Shown piece by piece: positions 53,906-63,583 of a stretch of 64,000 nucleotides of DNA. Position numbers and translations under genes: made by a program. The stretch lies in contig NZ_MUYV01000001.1 of assembly GCF_002014855.1 (NCBI RefSeq), positions 62,001-126,000 on the forward strand. Direction: 5' to 3'. How positions within the stretch are numbered: the first letter of the stretch is position 1; every line of letters begins with the position of its first letter. Below the pieces are notes generated by a model, which saw only the letters and a list, made by a program, of their open reading frames with translations, made no database searches and was not told the DNA's origin. This DNA comes from Moraxella porci DSM 25326. GTDB taxonomy: Bacteria; Pseudomonadota; Gammaproteobacteria; Pseudomonadales; Moraxellaceae.

Positions 53906-53914
53906 ATTATAACA
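53906..53914 (-). promoter_or_regulatory. Extended -10 promoter of prmA
   Basis: The minus strand reads TGTTATAAT, an exact extended -10, about 33 bases before the prmA ATG. Confidence 0.5.
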
Positions 53915-54062
53915 AAGTTCGCAAGCTTAATAAATGATGCAGACTTATGAATATCAATGACCGCAGCGGCCGCAGTCTGCACTTGAGTGATGGGTAGATG
54001 ACTGGTTATAATTGATGTGAATATGATCTCATCAGACAAATGAATCAAAACAAGGAGTAACT

Positions 54063-54905
54063 ATGCTAACTAAATCACAGCTGGATCATTATCTAACAAC
54101 ACTGGACATCACGCCATCAGACATTCAAAAAAATGGGGCAAGCATGACAACGCTGTCACGCCTGCAACTGATGCATCTGTGCCGTTATCCCTTTCAAAGC
54201 CTATCGACGGTGCTGCATGAGACAGTGGACATCGACCCTGCCGCCATCTATCAAAAATTGGTGATCGAGCGCCGTGGCGGCTATTGCTATGAACAAAATG
54301 AACTGCTGCGTCAGGCACTCGTGGCACTAGGCTTCGAGGCAGTAACACTGACAGGCTATATCGTACATGAGAACAATCCTGCCACCCCAAAAGCACGCAC
54401 ACATACTTTATTAAAGGTGATGGTAGATGGGGTGGCTTATCTGGTGGATGTGGGCTTTGGTGGGCAGGTGCCGACCGCGCCTTTGAAGCTGGAATTTGAC
54501 ACCATACAGACGACGCCACACGGCGAGTATTGGCTCACAGCTTTTGGGGATCAATGGGTGCTGTCGGTACAGATCAAGGGACAATGGCAGATGCTGTATG
54601 CTTTTGATTTGACGCCAGCTGATCAGCCACTGCTTGAGATGGGTAATTGGTTCGTATCTACGCATCCATCATCGCCATTTCGCACACGGCTGATGGTATC
54701 ACGCATCGAGCCACAGGGCGTGCGACACAGCCTGCTCAATACCCGCTATCGTCGCCACCAGATCGGACAGCCAAGCCAAAGCTATGACATAGGCACGGTC
54801 GATGAGCTGTTTGAGTTATTAACTCGGACATTTGGCATCAATACCACGCACATCGATGACCAAAAGATGGTACTGGCGCAGTTTTTAGAGCATCATGCTA
54901 TCTAA
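54063..54905 (+). CDS. Arylamine N-acetyltransferase
   Basis: Transfers acetyl or acyl groups from CoA to arylamines and hydrazines. It has 280 residues with the NAT catalytic triad: C75 in RRGGYCYEQNELL, a histidine in ARTHTLLKV and an aspartate in YLVDVGFGG. The usual bacterial length is 270-285. AAGGAG precedes the ATG. It stands alone. The natural substrate is unknown. Confidence 0.92.
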   Translation: MLTKSQLDHYLTTLDITPSDIQKNGASMTTLSRLQLMHLCRYPFQSLSTVLHETVDIDPAAIYQKLVIERRGGYCYEQNELLRQALVALGFEAVTLTGYIVHENNPATPKARTHTLLKVMVDGVAYLVDVGFGGQVPTAPLKLEFDTIQTTPHGEYWLTAFGDQWVLSVQIKGQWQMLYAFDLTPADQPLLEMGNWFVSTHPSSPFRTRLMVSRIEPQGVRHSLLNTRYRRHQIGQPSQSYDIGTVDELFELLTRTFGINTTHIDDQKMVLAQFLEHHAI

Positions 54906-54990
54906 TGGCTTAAATTAATCATTAAACTTTGGTGAAATTAAGCGAATTTAAGTGCTAACTTGTAAAGCCAATCACCATGATGAGTAACAA

Positions 54991-57438
54991 TCAATACCCA
55001 TCTTGGCTATTTGGCATTGATTGTTCGATATAGTCATCGATGATGTAGTCGTCAGTTGGTGGAATCTCAGGCTCAGGTGTGTATAATGGTTCGCCTTCGA
55101 TATAGTAACCACCCGTATCCACGAGATTATCGCCGAGCGACTGAATCTGCGCTTGGAGCTGTTGTTGATACAGTATATCGGCAGCACATGAGCTCATCTG
55201 TGATGGACGATACGCATCAATCACAGGCAGCCACAGCGCACCAGTACAGCCTTGGGCGGATAGCGTGCCATCATAGCCATCCATCCATTGCCAAGTCACG
55301 CCTGATGGTACGGGCAGATTGACAGGGCTTAGGGTAAGTCTGCGCATATAATCCGTCCAGATGGGCAGCGCGCCTGTACCGCCAGTCAGCCCGATTGGCT
55401 TGTTATCATCACGACCGACCCATACCACACTGACATAGTTGCCGCTGTAACCAGCGAACCACGCATCTTTATTGTCATTGGTGGTGCCAGTTTTGCCAGC
55501 CAGTCCCAGATCTTTATTGATGCCATTGGCAGCTTTGGCGGTGCCTGAGCGGATGACTTCTTGTAAACCGCGATTGAGTAGATACACCGCCTCAGGTGGT
55601 GCGCGAAATTGCTGATGCGTTTGACTGCGCTGCAATACTCGGCCTTGATCATCGATCACCGTACGCACGGTATGAATGGGTGTATAAGCACCACCATTGG
55701 CAAAAATCTGATACATCCCAAGCATTTGCATTGGCGATAAGTCGATAGCACCGAGCATCACCGATGGATAAGGCGGAATCTCAGTGGTGATGGATAAATT
55801 TGCCATCTGTGCCTTAAAGGCGTTCATCCCTAAAGACAGGCCGACATTCACCGCTGCTTGGTTATAAGAATTGGCCAAAGCTGTCATCAAAGGCACTTGG
55901 CCATGCGACGCGCCACCGTAGTTTTTGGGCGTCCAGCGCTCAGTGCCGACCGTATAGCTGACTGGCTGATCATTGACCGGCGTGGTCAGATGATAGCGGC
56001 CAGACTGAAAAGCGGTCAGATAAATCACAGGCTTAAGCAGTGAGCCGACTTGGCGTTTGGCGTCGATGGCTCGGTTAAAGCCAGTAAACTCGCTGCCTGA
56101 GCCAACCAGTGCCACAAGCTCCCCTGTGGTAGGGTGCGCGCTGACCAGTGCGCCTTGCAGATCTTTGGTGGCGCCACCTTTTTTGCGCAGTTCGCCAAGC
56201 CTATTGGCCATTGCGGTATCGGCGGCTTGTTGGGCGATGGGATCAAGCGTTGAGATGATTTTTAATCCGCGATTTTGCAGATCTTCTTTGCGATAATACT
56301 GCTTAATTTCTCGGCTAACAGCATCCAAAAAATCGGGGAATCTGGGCTTGGCGATGGCAGGTGTTTTGACCACGCCCAGTGGTTTTTTGATGGCATCTTG
56401 ATAGGTAGCGTCATCGATTTTGCCAGTGGTGAGCATGTTTTTTAGGACAACATTACGCCGTAACAGCGCACGATCAGGATGATTGCGCGGATTATAATGG
56501 CTTGGCCCTTTGGCAAGTCCGACCAACAATGCATATTGATCCAAAGTCAATTCATTTAATGGCTTATCAAAATAAAATTGTGAGGCGATGCCAAAACCAT
56601 TCACCGAGTGATTGCCATTTTGACCCAAATTAATTTCATTTAAATAAGCCAATAAGATTTCTTGTTTGTCATAATGCAATTCTAAGAGCATCGCCATCAG
56701 TGCTTCATTGACCTTGCGCTTTAATGTGCGATCAGAATTTAAATAAAAATTTTTGATCAGCTGCTGAGTGATGGTAGAGCCGCCTTGCATCGGCTGACCA
56801 GTGACATTGGCGACGATGGCGCGACTGATGCCGCGGATCGAGATGCCATAATGATCATAGTAGCCGCGATCTTCGGTGGCGATGAGTGCATCAATGAGCG
56901 GCTGCGGGATTTGCTTATCATCGATTAGTAGGCGGTCTTCGTTATTGTCTGGATAGATGCTGCCGATCTTGATGGGTTCGATGCGCACCATGCCGCGGTT
57001 ATTTGGGACGGTGCTTTTTAGGCTGGTGATGGCGTTGTCATCAAACTGCACTTCGATGAGCTGCGCCGCTTCACTGTCGCTGTCACCATAATGAAAGCCG
57101 CGGCTGTAAATGGTGTAGGTGTTAGCATTTTTTTGATAGCGGCCAGTTTGGGTGGTGGCATCTTGGCTATAGCGCAACAACTTCAGCCAAGACTCAAGCT
57201 CTGATGCCGACAGCGCTGCACCTTGATATAAAGTCAGCGGCCGTGAATACAAGGTAGCAGGAATGTCCCATTTGCGTGCTTCAAATTTGCTGACGACCGT
57301 GGCATTGAGATGTACCACATAAAAAACCATAGCCGCAACCGCAGCCATCATCAATAATGCCAACAAACTCATCACAAAGCCATATTGATAAGGCTGTGAT
57401 TTGTGGGGATGTTTTGTTGATGAAGCCGATTTTAACAC
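54991..57438 (-). CDS. mrcB: Penicillin-binding protein 1B (bifunctional)
   Basis: Peptidoglycan glycosyltransferase and DD-transpeptidase. I chose the GTG at 57438 because CGAGG lies eight bases before it; a TTG at 57459 would add seven residues. The 815-residue protein has an N-terminal membrane helix (about 20-45), a UB2H-like region, the GT51 domain (ATEDRGYYDHYGISIRG, QGGSTITQQLIKNFYLN) and the transpeptidase domain with SLLK in RQVGSLLKPVIYL, SYNQA and KTGTTNDNKDAWF. The C-terminus is a proline- and acid-rich tail. Confidence 0.95.
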   Translation of the reverse strand: MLKSASSTKHPHKSQPYQYGFVMSLLALLMMAAVAAMVFYVVHLNATVVSKFEARKWDIPATLYSRPLTLYQGAALSASELESWLKLLRYSQDATTQTGRYQKNANTYTIYSRGFHYGDSDSEAAQLIEVQFDDNAITSLKSTVPNNRGMVRIEPIKIGSIYPDNNEDRLLIDDKQIPQPLIDALIATEDRGYYDHYGISIRGISRAIVANVTGQPMQGGSTITQQLIKNFYLNSDRTLKRKVNEALMAMLLELHYDKQEILLAYLNEINLGQNGNHSVNGFGIASQFYFDKPLNELTLDQYALLVGLAKGPSHYNPRNHPDRALLRRNVVLKNMLTTGKIDDATYQDAIKKPLGVVKTPAIAKPRFPDFLDAVSREIKQYYRKEDLQNRGLKIISTLDPIAQQAADTAMANRLGELRKKGGATKDLQGALVSAHPTTGELVALVGSGSEFTGFNRAIDAKRQVGSLLKPVIYLTAFQSGRYHLTTPVNDQPVSYTVGTERWTPKNYGGASHGQVPLMTALANSYNQAAVNVGLSLGMNAFKAQMANLSITTEIPPYPSVMLGAIDLSPMQMLGMYQIFANGGAYTPIHTVRTVIDDQGRVLQRSQTHQQFRAPPEAVYLLNRGLQEVIRSGTAKAANGINKDLGLAGKTGTTNDNKDAWFAGYSGNYVSVVWVGRDDNKPIGLTGGTGALPIWTDYMRRLTLSPVNLPVPSGVTWQWMDGYDGTLSAQGCTGALWLPVIDAYRPSQMSSCAADILYQQQLQAQIQSLGDNLVDTGGYYIEGEPLYTPEPEIPPTDDYIIDDYIEQSMPNSQDGY

Positions 57439-57651
57439 CGCAAAACCTCGAAAAATCAAAAGTCATACTATCGCCCAAATTTGTTCAATTTTCAAGCCAA
57501 ATCCGCGTAGAAAATTGGCTAAGATTTGCTTGATTGTAGGATTTTTGTTGAAAATATTAAATACCATCAAAAATTGGGGTTTAATAAAAAAATAGATATC
57601 GTTTGGTGTATAAAAGCATGGCCTGATTTGAGATAACTTGTATAGCGAATG

Positions 57652-57660
57652 TGCTATAAT
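57652..57660 (+). promoter_or_regulatory. Extended -10 promoter of ccoI
   Basis: TGCTATAAT is an exact extended -10 only 21 bases before the preferred ccoI ATG, implying a leader of about 14 bases. Confidence 0.5.
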
Positions 57661-57680
57661 ATCTTATTTACCACCATTTG

Positions 57681-60287
57681 ATGACCATCATGACCGCAAA
57701 GAGTTCGACTGATTATCAGACCGATACTGACACCCTAGAACAAAGCTTGATTTTGCCGCCTGAGGGTAGCTGTTTTCACTGTGGTGAAGTGCTGCCCAAA
57801 GAGCCGTTTTATACTGTGATATTTGAACAGCCACGGGCGATGTGCTGCTTGGGTTGTCAGCTGGCGAGCCAAAGTATCGTTGAAGCCAATCTTAGCCAAT
57901 ATTATCTGGATCGCCGTGAAATCAGTCCAACGGCAAGCCTGCCTGATGCCATCAATTTTAGTGCTTATGATCATGCGGATATCAAAGGGCAGTTCGTCTA
58001 TGCCGAAAATGGCGGTAGCACGGCTGAATTATCCGTCGCCAATCTCAAATGCTCGGCGTGCACTTGGCTGATCGAGACGCGTCTGCGTTCGATGGCAGGG
58101 GTCAAGGATTGTCAAGTCAATTTGACTCAGCAGCGGATGCGGGTGAATTGGGATGATACCATCTTGCCCATCAGTGAGATCTTAAAGGCGGTGCATTCGG
58201 TGGGTTATGATGCCAAGCCGTATCGCCAAGACACGCACGAAGCGATGCTCAAACGCCAAAACAAAAAAATGCTCATTCGCCTAGGGATTGCTGCACTTGG
58301 GGCGATGCAGGCGATGATGTTCTCTATTGGGATGTATTTTGGTGAGTATAGCGGGATGCTGATTGAGCATCGAGATTTTTTGCGTTATGTCTCATTATTT
58401 GTCAGTATTCCAGTGTTTTTTTATGCGGCTGTGCCGTTTTTTGTATCGGCATTTTATGCCATCAAAGCTCGCCAAGTAAACATGGATGTGCCAGTGTCGA
58501 TTGCACTGATTACCACATTTACCGCAAGTCTGTATGCAACCGTCATCGGCGGTGGTGAGACTTATTTTGATTCGGTGGCGATGTTTATTTTCTTTTTGCT
58601 TGCTGGGCGATTTATTGAACAAAATGCTCGCCTAAAAGCATCAAACATGGCATCGGATTTGGTGGTGATTGAGCCGACTTTGGTCAAGCGATTGGACGAA
58701 AATAGTCCGCTCATCACACAAATGCAGGCAGGTGCTTTGGATGCATCTGTTATCGAGTCATGGTGGCAGGATGTCGGACAACAGTTGTCCAAATCTGCGC
58801 TTGATGGCACGGACAAAATCCTTGCCCAAAGCGTCAAAGTGGGGGATGTCATCGCCATCGATGCAGGCAGTCAGATTGTCGCTGATGGGGTGCTGTTATC
58901 CGAGACGGCGACCGTGTCACAGAGCCTATTGACTGGCGAGAGTGATTTGATTGTCAAGACTCGTGGTGATGTGATGGTGGGCGGTGCTCAAAATGACTCA
59001 CAGCCCTTTGTGATGCTGGTCACTGCCGATGTGGATAATAGCCAAATCGCGCTCATTGACCGCTTGATGAACCGAGCGATGAGCGAAAAACCCAAAATCG
59101 CTCAAGATGCCGACCGCATGGCACGCTGGTTCGTCGCACGAGTGCTGGTGCTGTCACTGTTGGTGTTCGCTGTGTGGTGGTTTATTGATAAACATGAAGC
59201 ACTATGGGCGACGGTGGCGGTACTGGTGGCGACTTGTCCGTGTGCATTGTCACTGGCGACGCCGATTGCATTGACGGTGGCGACCAACCGCTTGGCGAGT
59301 TTTGGATTTTTGACCACACGAGGGCATACGGTACAGACACTCTCGACAGTGACGCAAGTGGCGTTTGATAAGACTGGGACGCTGACGACGGGGCAGGCGA
59401 ATTTATTGGCGGTGATTGGCGATGCGGACAAGGATGAACTACTTGCCAAAGCAGCGGCGCTCGAGATTGGCAGTCGTCATCCTGTGGCAAAGGCATTATT
59501 GACGGCGGCGCATGGCTTGCATCTGCCTGTCGTGACGGATGTCGTGCATCATACCGCAGGTGGTATCGAAGGGGTGATGGATGGCGTGCGTTATCGCATC
59601 GGGCATCTGCGTTTTGTCAGTGATTCTGCCATCGACGGTGATGACCCATCATTGGGGCAATTTGCCGAAAACTTAAGCGAATATCAAGCCAATATGTCGG
59701 TGTTGATGTCAAGATGGCAGGGTGATGCTTGGCAAATTGTGGCGCGTTTTTATTTTAATGATTCGCTGCGAGCCGATGCCAAAGCGATGATTGATGGGCT
59801 AAAAGCTCGTGGTATCACGCCATTGATGCTGACAGGCGACCCGAACCCAAATGCACTCGCAGTCGCTACCGACTTGGGCATCAGCGAAGCTTACTATGGA
59901 CTTAGCCCTGAGGATAAAGTCAATCATATCAAGCGACTACAGGCCAATGGCGAAACTGTGCTGATGGTCGGCGATGGTATCAATGATGCACCTGTACTAG
60001 CTGCCGCCAATGTTTCGACATCCATCGCAGGTGCTGCAGACCTTGCCCAAGTCTCAAGCGATAGCGTACTGCTGGGTGGTAAGTTATTGGCGATTGACCG
60101 TGCCATCGGACTGTCGATCAAAACCCAAACCATCATCCGCCAAAACCTGCGTTGGGCATTGATTTATAATTCATCCGTGCTATTGCCTGCTGCCTTTGGC
60201 TATGTACCGCCTTGGCTGGCTGCCATCGGCATGAGTCTATCAAGTCTAGCTGTGGTCGCCAATGCCATGCGGATTAAGCGCGCATAA
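57681..60287 (+). CDS. ccoI: Copper-exporting P-type ATPase of the cbb3 pathway
   Basis: P1B-type copper ATPase that delivers copper for the CuB site of cbb3 oxidase. It has 868 residues with a CcoI/FixI-type N-terminus: a double cysteine cluster (CFHCGEVLPKE, then CCLGC), then a heavy-metal-associated domain (NLKCSACTWLIETRL). It continues with eight membrane helices, the CPC ion site in TCPCALSLATP, the phosphorylation motif DKTGTLT and GDGINDAPVL. The oxidase genes it serves lie about 45 kb away. Alternative ATG at 57690. Confidence 0.94.
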   Translation: MTIMTAKSSTDYQTDTDTLEQSLILPPEGSCFHCGEVLPKEPFYTVIFEQPRAMCCLGCQLASQSIVEANLSQYYLDRREISPTASLPDAINFSAYDHADIKGQFVYAENGGSTAELSVANLKCSACTWLIETRLRSMAGVKDCQVNLTQQRMRVNWDDTILPISEILKAVHSVGYDAKPYRQDTHEAMLKRQNKKMLIRLGIAALGAMQAMMFSIGMYFGEYSGMLIEHRDFLRYVSLFVSIPVFFYAAVPFFVSAFYAIKARQVNMDVPVSIALITTFTASLYATVIGGGETYFDSVAMFIFFLLAGRFIEQNARLKASNMASDLVVIEPTLVKRLDENSPLITQMQAGALDASVIESWWQDVGQQLSKSALDGTDKILAQSVKVGDVIAIDAGSQIVADGVLLSETATVSQSLLTGESDLIVKTRGDVMVGGAQNDSQPFVMLVTADVDNSQIALIDRLMNRAMSEKPKIAQDADRMARWFVARVLVLSLLVFAVWWFIDKHEALWATVAVLVATCPCALSLATPIALTVATNRLASFGFLTTRGHTVQTLSTVTQVAFDKTGTLTTGQANLLAVIGDADKDELLAKAAALEIGSRHPVAKALLTAAHGLHLPVVTDVVHHTAGGIEGVMDGVRYRIGHLRFVSDSAIDGDDPSLGQFAENLSEYQANMSVLMSRWQGDAWQIVARFYFNDSLRADAKAMIDGLKARGITPLMLTGDPNPNALAVATDLGISEAYYGLSPEDKVNHIKRLQANGETVLMVGDGINDAPVLAAANVSTSIAGAADLAQVSSDSVLLGGKLLAIDRAIGLSIKTQTIIRQNLRWALIYNSSVLLPAAFGYVPPWLAAIGMSLSSLAVVANAMRIKRA

Positions 60288-60292
60288 GCATC

Positions 60293-60325
60293 AAAAAACG
60301 CTTGCCATCAGACAAGCGTTTTTAT
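60293..60325. terminator. Bidirectional terminator of ccoI and the BI-1 gene
   Basis: AAAAAACGCTTG, loop, CAAGCGTTTTT, in the 56-base gap between the converging genes. Confidence 0.85.
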
Positions 60326-60343
60326 ATTTAAGCGTTTTTATCA

Positions 60344-61066
60344 TTATTCGCTTTGTAGATAGCCGATCAAACGCAAGAACTCAATGTACATCCATACCAG
60401 CGTTGATAAAATACCGATACTAAATACCCATTCGTACTCGCGAGCGACGCCATATTGTACGCCTTTTTCGACATTATCAAAGTCTAGTAATAGGCTAAAT
60501 GACGCAATCAAAGTGACAAACACGCTAAAGCCAATCGCCACCAAGCCACCATCAAATAGTAGCGGCAGGCTTGAGCCAAACAATCTAAAGCCAAGCTGTA
60601 CAAGGTATAAGATACCGATGGCAATGATGGCTGAAGTGATGATAGAGCGGAATTTTTCGGTGACCTTGACCATGCCTGTGACATACAGTGTCAGCATCAC
60701 AGCGGCGGTGATGAAAGTCGCTGATAAAGCAGACAGTGGTACGCTTGGGTACATCCGATACATGATCAAGCTAAACGCACCGAGCAGCACACCTTCGGTC
60801 AGTGCATAAGGTATGGCAAGCGACTTGGCCAGATGTGGCTTAAATGAGCTTGCCAAACCCAGTCCCATACCGGCAAATACCGTAACGATTGCCATGGCAT
60901 ACAGAATGCCTGATGATAGGGCGGTTGCCAAGCCATAAAAGAACACACCAAAGCCTGACACGGCAGCCAAGCTTAATAAAAATGCACTTTTGGCGACGAC
61001 GCGTTGGGTTCGCATGGCGACACTGCTGGTCATGAGTGTGGTGCGACTGATGATCGGATTTGCCAT
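60344..61066 (-). CDS. Bax inhibitor-1/YccA-family membrane protein
   Basis: A 240-residue inner-membrane protein with about seven helices; the C-terminal segment GVQYGVAREYEWVFSIGILST with acidic and basic residues near the last helices is typical of the BI-1 (YccA/YbhL) family. YccA interacts with the FtsH protease; other members affect calcium or proton leakage. Membrane order: soluble N-terminus of about 20 residues, then helices. Single gene with its own terminator. Confidence 0.9.
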   Translation of the reverse strand: MANPIISRTTLMTSSVAMRTQRVVAKSAFLLSLAAVSGFGVFFYGLATALSSGILYAMAIVTVFAGMGLGLASSFKPHLAKSLAIPYALTEGVLLGAFSLIMYRMYPSVPLSALSATFITAAVMLTLYVTGMVKVTEKFRSIITSAIIAIGILYLVQLGFRLFGSSLPLLFDGGLVAIGFSVFVTLIASFSLLLDFDNVEKGVQYGVAREYEWVFSIGILSTLVWMYIEFLRLIGYLQSE

Positions 61067-61260
61067 AAAATCAAGTTCCTTAACGAGTTTTGATTACCAA
61101 TTTATTCAATGTATTGATAGCTATATATGTGTTTAACAATACAAAATGCAAGGGCATTTGTCAAGATGGTATAAATTTTATGCCCAAAGTGTGAGTTTTA
61201 TTGTGTTGATGGGCGAATTTGGGTATCATACACCTTTAATTTGTCGCTAAGTGTCATTTC

Positions 61261-62235
61261 ATGTCAAATTTTATTAACAATCACCCAAAACGCCCACCGT
61301 TTCGCCGTATCGGCGTCATGGGGCGTGCAGGCAAAGCAAGTATCGTTGAGACGCTCAATGAGCTGATCACCTTGCTCAAAGGGCGTGATTTGTCCATCAT
61401 CATCGATACTGAGACCGCTGCCATCGAGGGTATGTCGATTGATTTTGATCAGATTGATGGCGTCCGCCTAAAAATCGTGCCGCGCCAAAAGATGGGCGAG
61501 CATTGTGATCTGGTCATCGTCGTTGGCGGTGATGGCTCGATGCTCCAAGCAGCGTCCGTGATGGCAGGGACAGATGTGCCTGTATTGGGCATCAACCGTG
61601 GTCGATTGGGCTTTTTGGCAGATGTCAATCCTGATGAGCTGACCGAAAAAGTCGGTCAGGTGCTCGATGGGCAATATTGGTTGGTTGAGCGGTTTTTATT
61701 AAAATTTCGCATCGTCCAAAATGACGAACAAGGCAATCCAACCGATGAAGTCATCCATGAAGATGTGGCGCTCAATGACATTGTACTACACGCAGGCAAA
61801 TCAGTGCATACCATTGATTTTAAACTAAAAATTAATCAGCATGATGTCTATCGTCAGCACGCTGATGGGCTGATCGTGGCGACGCCAACTGGCTCGACAG
61901 CCTATGCGCTCTCAGCAGGTGGGCCGATTATCCATCCGACGCTCGATGCGATTTGCTTGGTGCCGATGCATCCGCACACACTGTCTAGCCGTCCTTTGGT
62001 GGTGGCAGGCAGCTGTCAGATTGCCATCAATATCCATAAGGACAACCGCACACAGCCGATGGTGGGCGCAGACGGCAAAGCATCTGCACCACTTGAAAAT
62101 GATCAGACGCTGCTGATTGCCAAGCATGATAAGACCTTGCTACTTCTGCATCCAGAGAGTTATAGTTTTTATGAAGCGTGTCGCACCAAGCTGAACTGGA
62201 ACTTATATAGCGAAGAATTTTCCCTAGATAAATAA
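61261..62235 (+). CDS. nadK: NAD kinase
   Basis: Phosphorylates NAD to NADP. It has 324 residues, with the GGDGSMLQAASVM motif and LGINRGRLGFLADV, and the second conserved region SAYALSAGGPIIHP-like segment (GSTAYALSAGGPI). The N-terminal 25 residues before RIGVMGRAGK are longer than in E. coli. The YeaC-like gene follows 25 bases downstream and is likely cotranscribed. Confidence 0.97.
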   Translation: MSNFINNHPKRPPFRRIGVMGRAGKASIVETLNELITLLKGRDLSIIIDTETAAIEGMSIDFDQIDGVRLKIVPRQKMGEHCDLVIVVGGDGSMLQAASVMAGTDVPVLGINRGRLGFLADVNPDELTEKVGQVLDGQYWLVERFLLKFRIVQNDEQGNPTDEVIHEDVALNDIVLHAGKSVHTIDFKLKINQHDVYRQHADGLIVATPTGSTAYALSAGGPIIHPTLDAICLVPMHPHTLSSRPLVVAGSCQIAINIHKDNRTQPMVGADGKASAPLENDQTLLIAKHDKTLLLLHPESYSFYEACRTKLNWNLYSEEFSLDK

Positions 62236-62260
62236 CAAACGACAGACAAGGAATCACACA

Positions 62261-62551
62261 ATGAATAAACAAGATATCCTAGACAGCCTAACGCCTGAAA
62301 TCGTCGAAAAATTCCGCACCGCCATCGAAATCGGACGCTGGGAAAATGGCGAAAAACTCACCGACGCTCAGCGTACCACCTGTATGCAAGCGGTGATGGT
62401 ATGGGAGCATGAGTATCTGCCAGTTACCGAACGCACAGGCTATATCTATAAGCCCAAAGATAAGCAAGGCAACACCATCGGCGAAGAGTGTGATGTCGAG
62501 CATGACCATCATTACCCAAATGCCGAGCAAGTGGTGAAGTTTAAGCACTGA
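62261..62551 (+). CDS. YeaC-like protein (DUF1315)
   Basis: A 96-residue soluble protein. The N-terminal half (LTPEIVEKFRTAIEIGRWEN, LTDAQRTTCMQAVMVWE) is similar to E. coli YeaC. The C-terminal half is histidine- and acid-rich (EECDVEHDHHYPNAEQ). Function not established. Ribosome site AAGGAAT. It is followed by a strong terminator, after which the AT-rich segment begins. Confidence 0.8.
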   Translation: MNKQDILDSLTPEIVEKFRTAIEIGRWENGEKLTDAQRTTCMQAVMVWEHEYLPVTERTGYIYKPKDKQGNTIGEECDVEHDHHYPNAEQVVKFKH

Positions 62552-62559
62552 TGGCTGAT

Positions 62560-62597
62560 AAGCGTTTGCAACTGTATCATGCAAACGCTTTTTTTTG
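62560..62597 (+). terminator. Terminator of nadK-yeaC unit
   Basis: AAGCGTTTGC, 11-base loop, GCAAACGCTTTTTTTT: perfect stem with eight T. Its arms are nearly the same as those of the hairpin at the end of the window. Confidence 0.88.
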
Positions 62598-62659
62598 TGG
62601 GTTGGGGGTTGTGTTGGTGAATCATGCACCAATTTTAATAAATTGGAGATTAAAATAGA

Positions 62660-63025
62660 ATGAATAATGATGAGTTTTTTAATTTCTTTTTTGACAGAAA
62701 TTCTTTTCAATATGAGCTGGTAGAAGAGTGTGTATGGAATGCAGAAAAATATTGGAATTTAGAAAAAGAACTTATTAATATTATAAAAGACTTGTATAAT
62801 AAAGATATGATTTCTAAAAAGTTAGCTAGAGATTTATATTATTTATCTCATTCTATTCAAAGTTCAATACAATGTTCGCTTTCTGAGAATGACTTTTTTG
62901 AAATAGAAAATCTAGATTTTGAATCTACATTGTATTATCGTGATAGATTGGATTTGATAATTAATATACTATGGAATGATCATAATTATCTGGACTATAA
63001 TGATTTTTTTTCTAGAAAATCCTAA
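62660..63025 (+). CDS. AT-rich orphan protein, possible immunity protein
   Basis: A 121-residue acidic, aromatic protein (MNNDEFFNFFFDRNSFQYEL at the start, DYNDFFSRKS at the end), helical in appearance (ELINIIKDLYNKDMISKKLA). Codon use is extremely AT-rich compared with nearby core genes. GGAG lies about eleven bases before the ATG. No toxin is seen next to it. Size, acidity and AT-richness fit immunity proteins of polymorphic toxin systems, but this is inference and the family is not recognised. Confidence 0.55.
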   Translation: MNNDEFFNFFFDRNSFQYELVEECVWNAEKYWNLEKELINIIKDLYNKDMISKKLARDLYYLSHSIQSSIQCSLSENDFFEIENLDFESTLYYRDRLDLIINILWNDHNYLDYNDFFSRKS

Positions 63026-63051
63026 ATATGCAGGCTGATAAACAGCAGTAG

Positions 63052-63068
63052 GGTGCGTACCACGCACC
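63052..63068. repeat. REP-like hairpin
   Basis: GGTGCGT, ACC, ACGCACC: a perfect seven-base stem. The context TAGGGTGCGTACCACGCACC resembles the GTGCGT/ACGCAC repeats common in Moraxellaceae and Neisseriaceae intergenic DNA. Confidence 0.7.
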
Positions 63069-63076
63069 ATCAAATT

Positions 63077-63448
63077 CTAAAGGGCAGTATTATAAAATTC
63101 GGGTGGCGTGGGACTTAATACATCAATAATATGATGCAAAAATATTAAGCGATAGATGTGTAAATTATCGCTATAAATGCCATAGTTCTGTTTATTAAAC
63201 CAATCACAAAACTCATCTTTGTCTGATTTAAAAATCCAAGATTTTCCATTTAAATCATGCTCACCCAATATGTTTAAAGCACAACTCTCAAAAATAAATC
63301 GGTGGCTTAAAAACTCTCTAAAAATCACCACTGTACTTTGTGAATCGCTATTTATTTTGATATACAAAACATCATCTCGAACTTCTAGACTTTCAAGATT
63401 TCTAAATTTAACATCAAATAAAGGGCTAATGTCTTGCCATAAATTCAT
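63077..63448 (-). CDS. AT-rich orphan protein, possible immunity protein
   Basis: A 123-residue protein starting MNLWQDISPLFDVKFRNLES, with AGG upstream; a GTG at 63457 would add three residues. It has alternating strands and a helix (VRDDVLYIKIN, STVVIFREFLSHRFIFESCA, SDKDEFCDWFNKQNYGIYSD). It is acidic and soluble, with no signal peptide. It resembles small immunity proteins in size and composition; I do not recognise a family. It lies on the opposite strand to the gene before it. Confidence 0.55.
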   Translation of the reverse strand: MNLWQDISPLFDVKFRNLESLEVRDDVLYIKINSDSQSTVVIFREFLSHRFIFESCALNILGEHDLNGKSWIFKSDKDEFCDWFNKQNYGIYSDNLHIYRLIFLHHIIDVLSPTPPEFYNTAL

Positions 63449-63519
63449 ATTAGGCACCTAATTTGTATTTATATCTAATCTCAATTTTTCTTGGTTGTGA
63501 CTGAATTTCTAAAGTGTGT

Positions 63520-63580
63520 AGTGCGCGTACCATACACCATTAAATTCCATTCAATCAATGGTGCATGGTTTGCACCCTAC
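63520..63580. repeat. REP/MITE-like inverted repeat
   Basis: GTAGTGCGCGTACCATACAC at the left (from 63520) is an imperfect inverted copy of the right part GGTGCATGGTTTGCACCCTA (63560-63579). The right arm contains the hairpin GGTGCA, TGGTT, TGCACC. It belongs to the same repeat family as 63052-63068 and separates the two orphan genes. Confidence 0.7.
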
Positions 63581-63583
63581 GTA

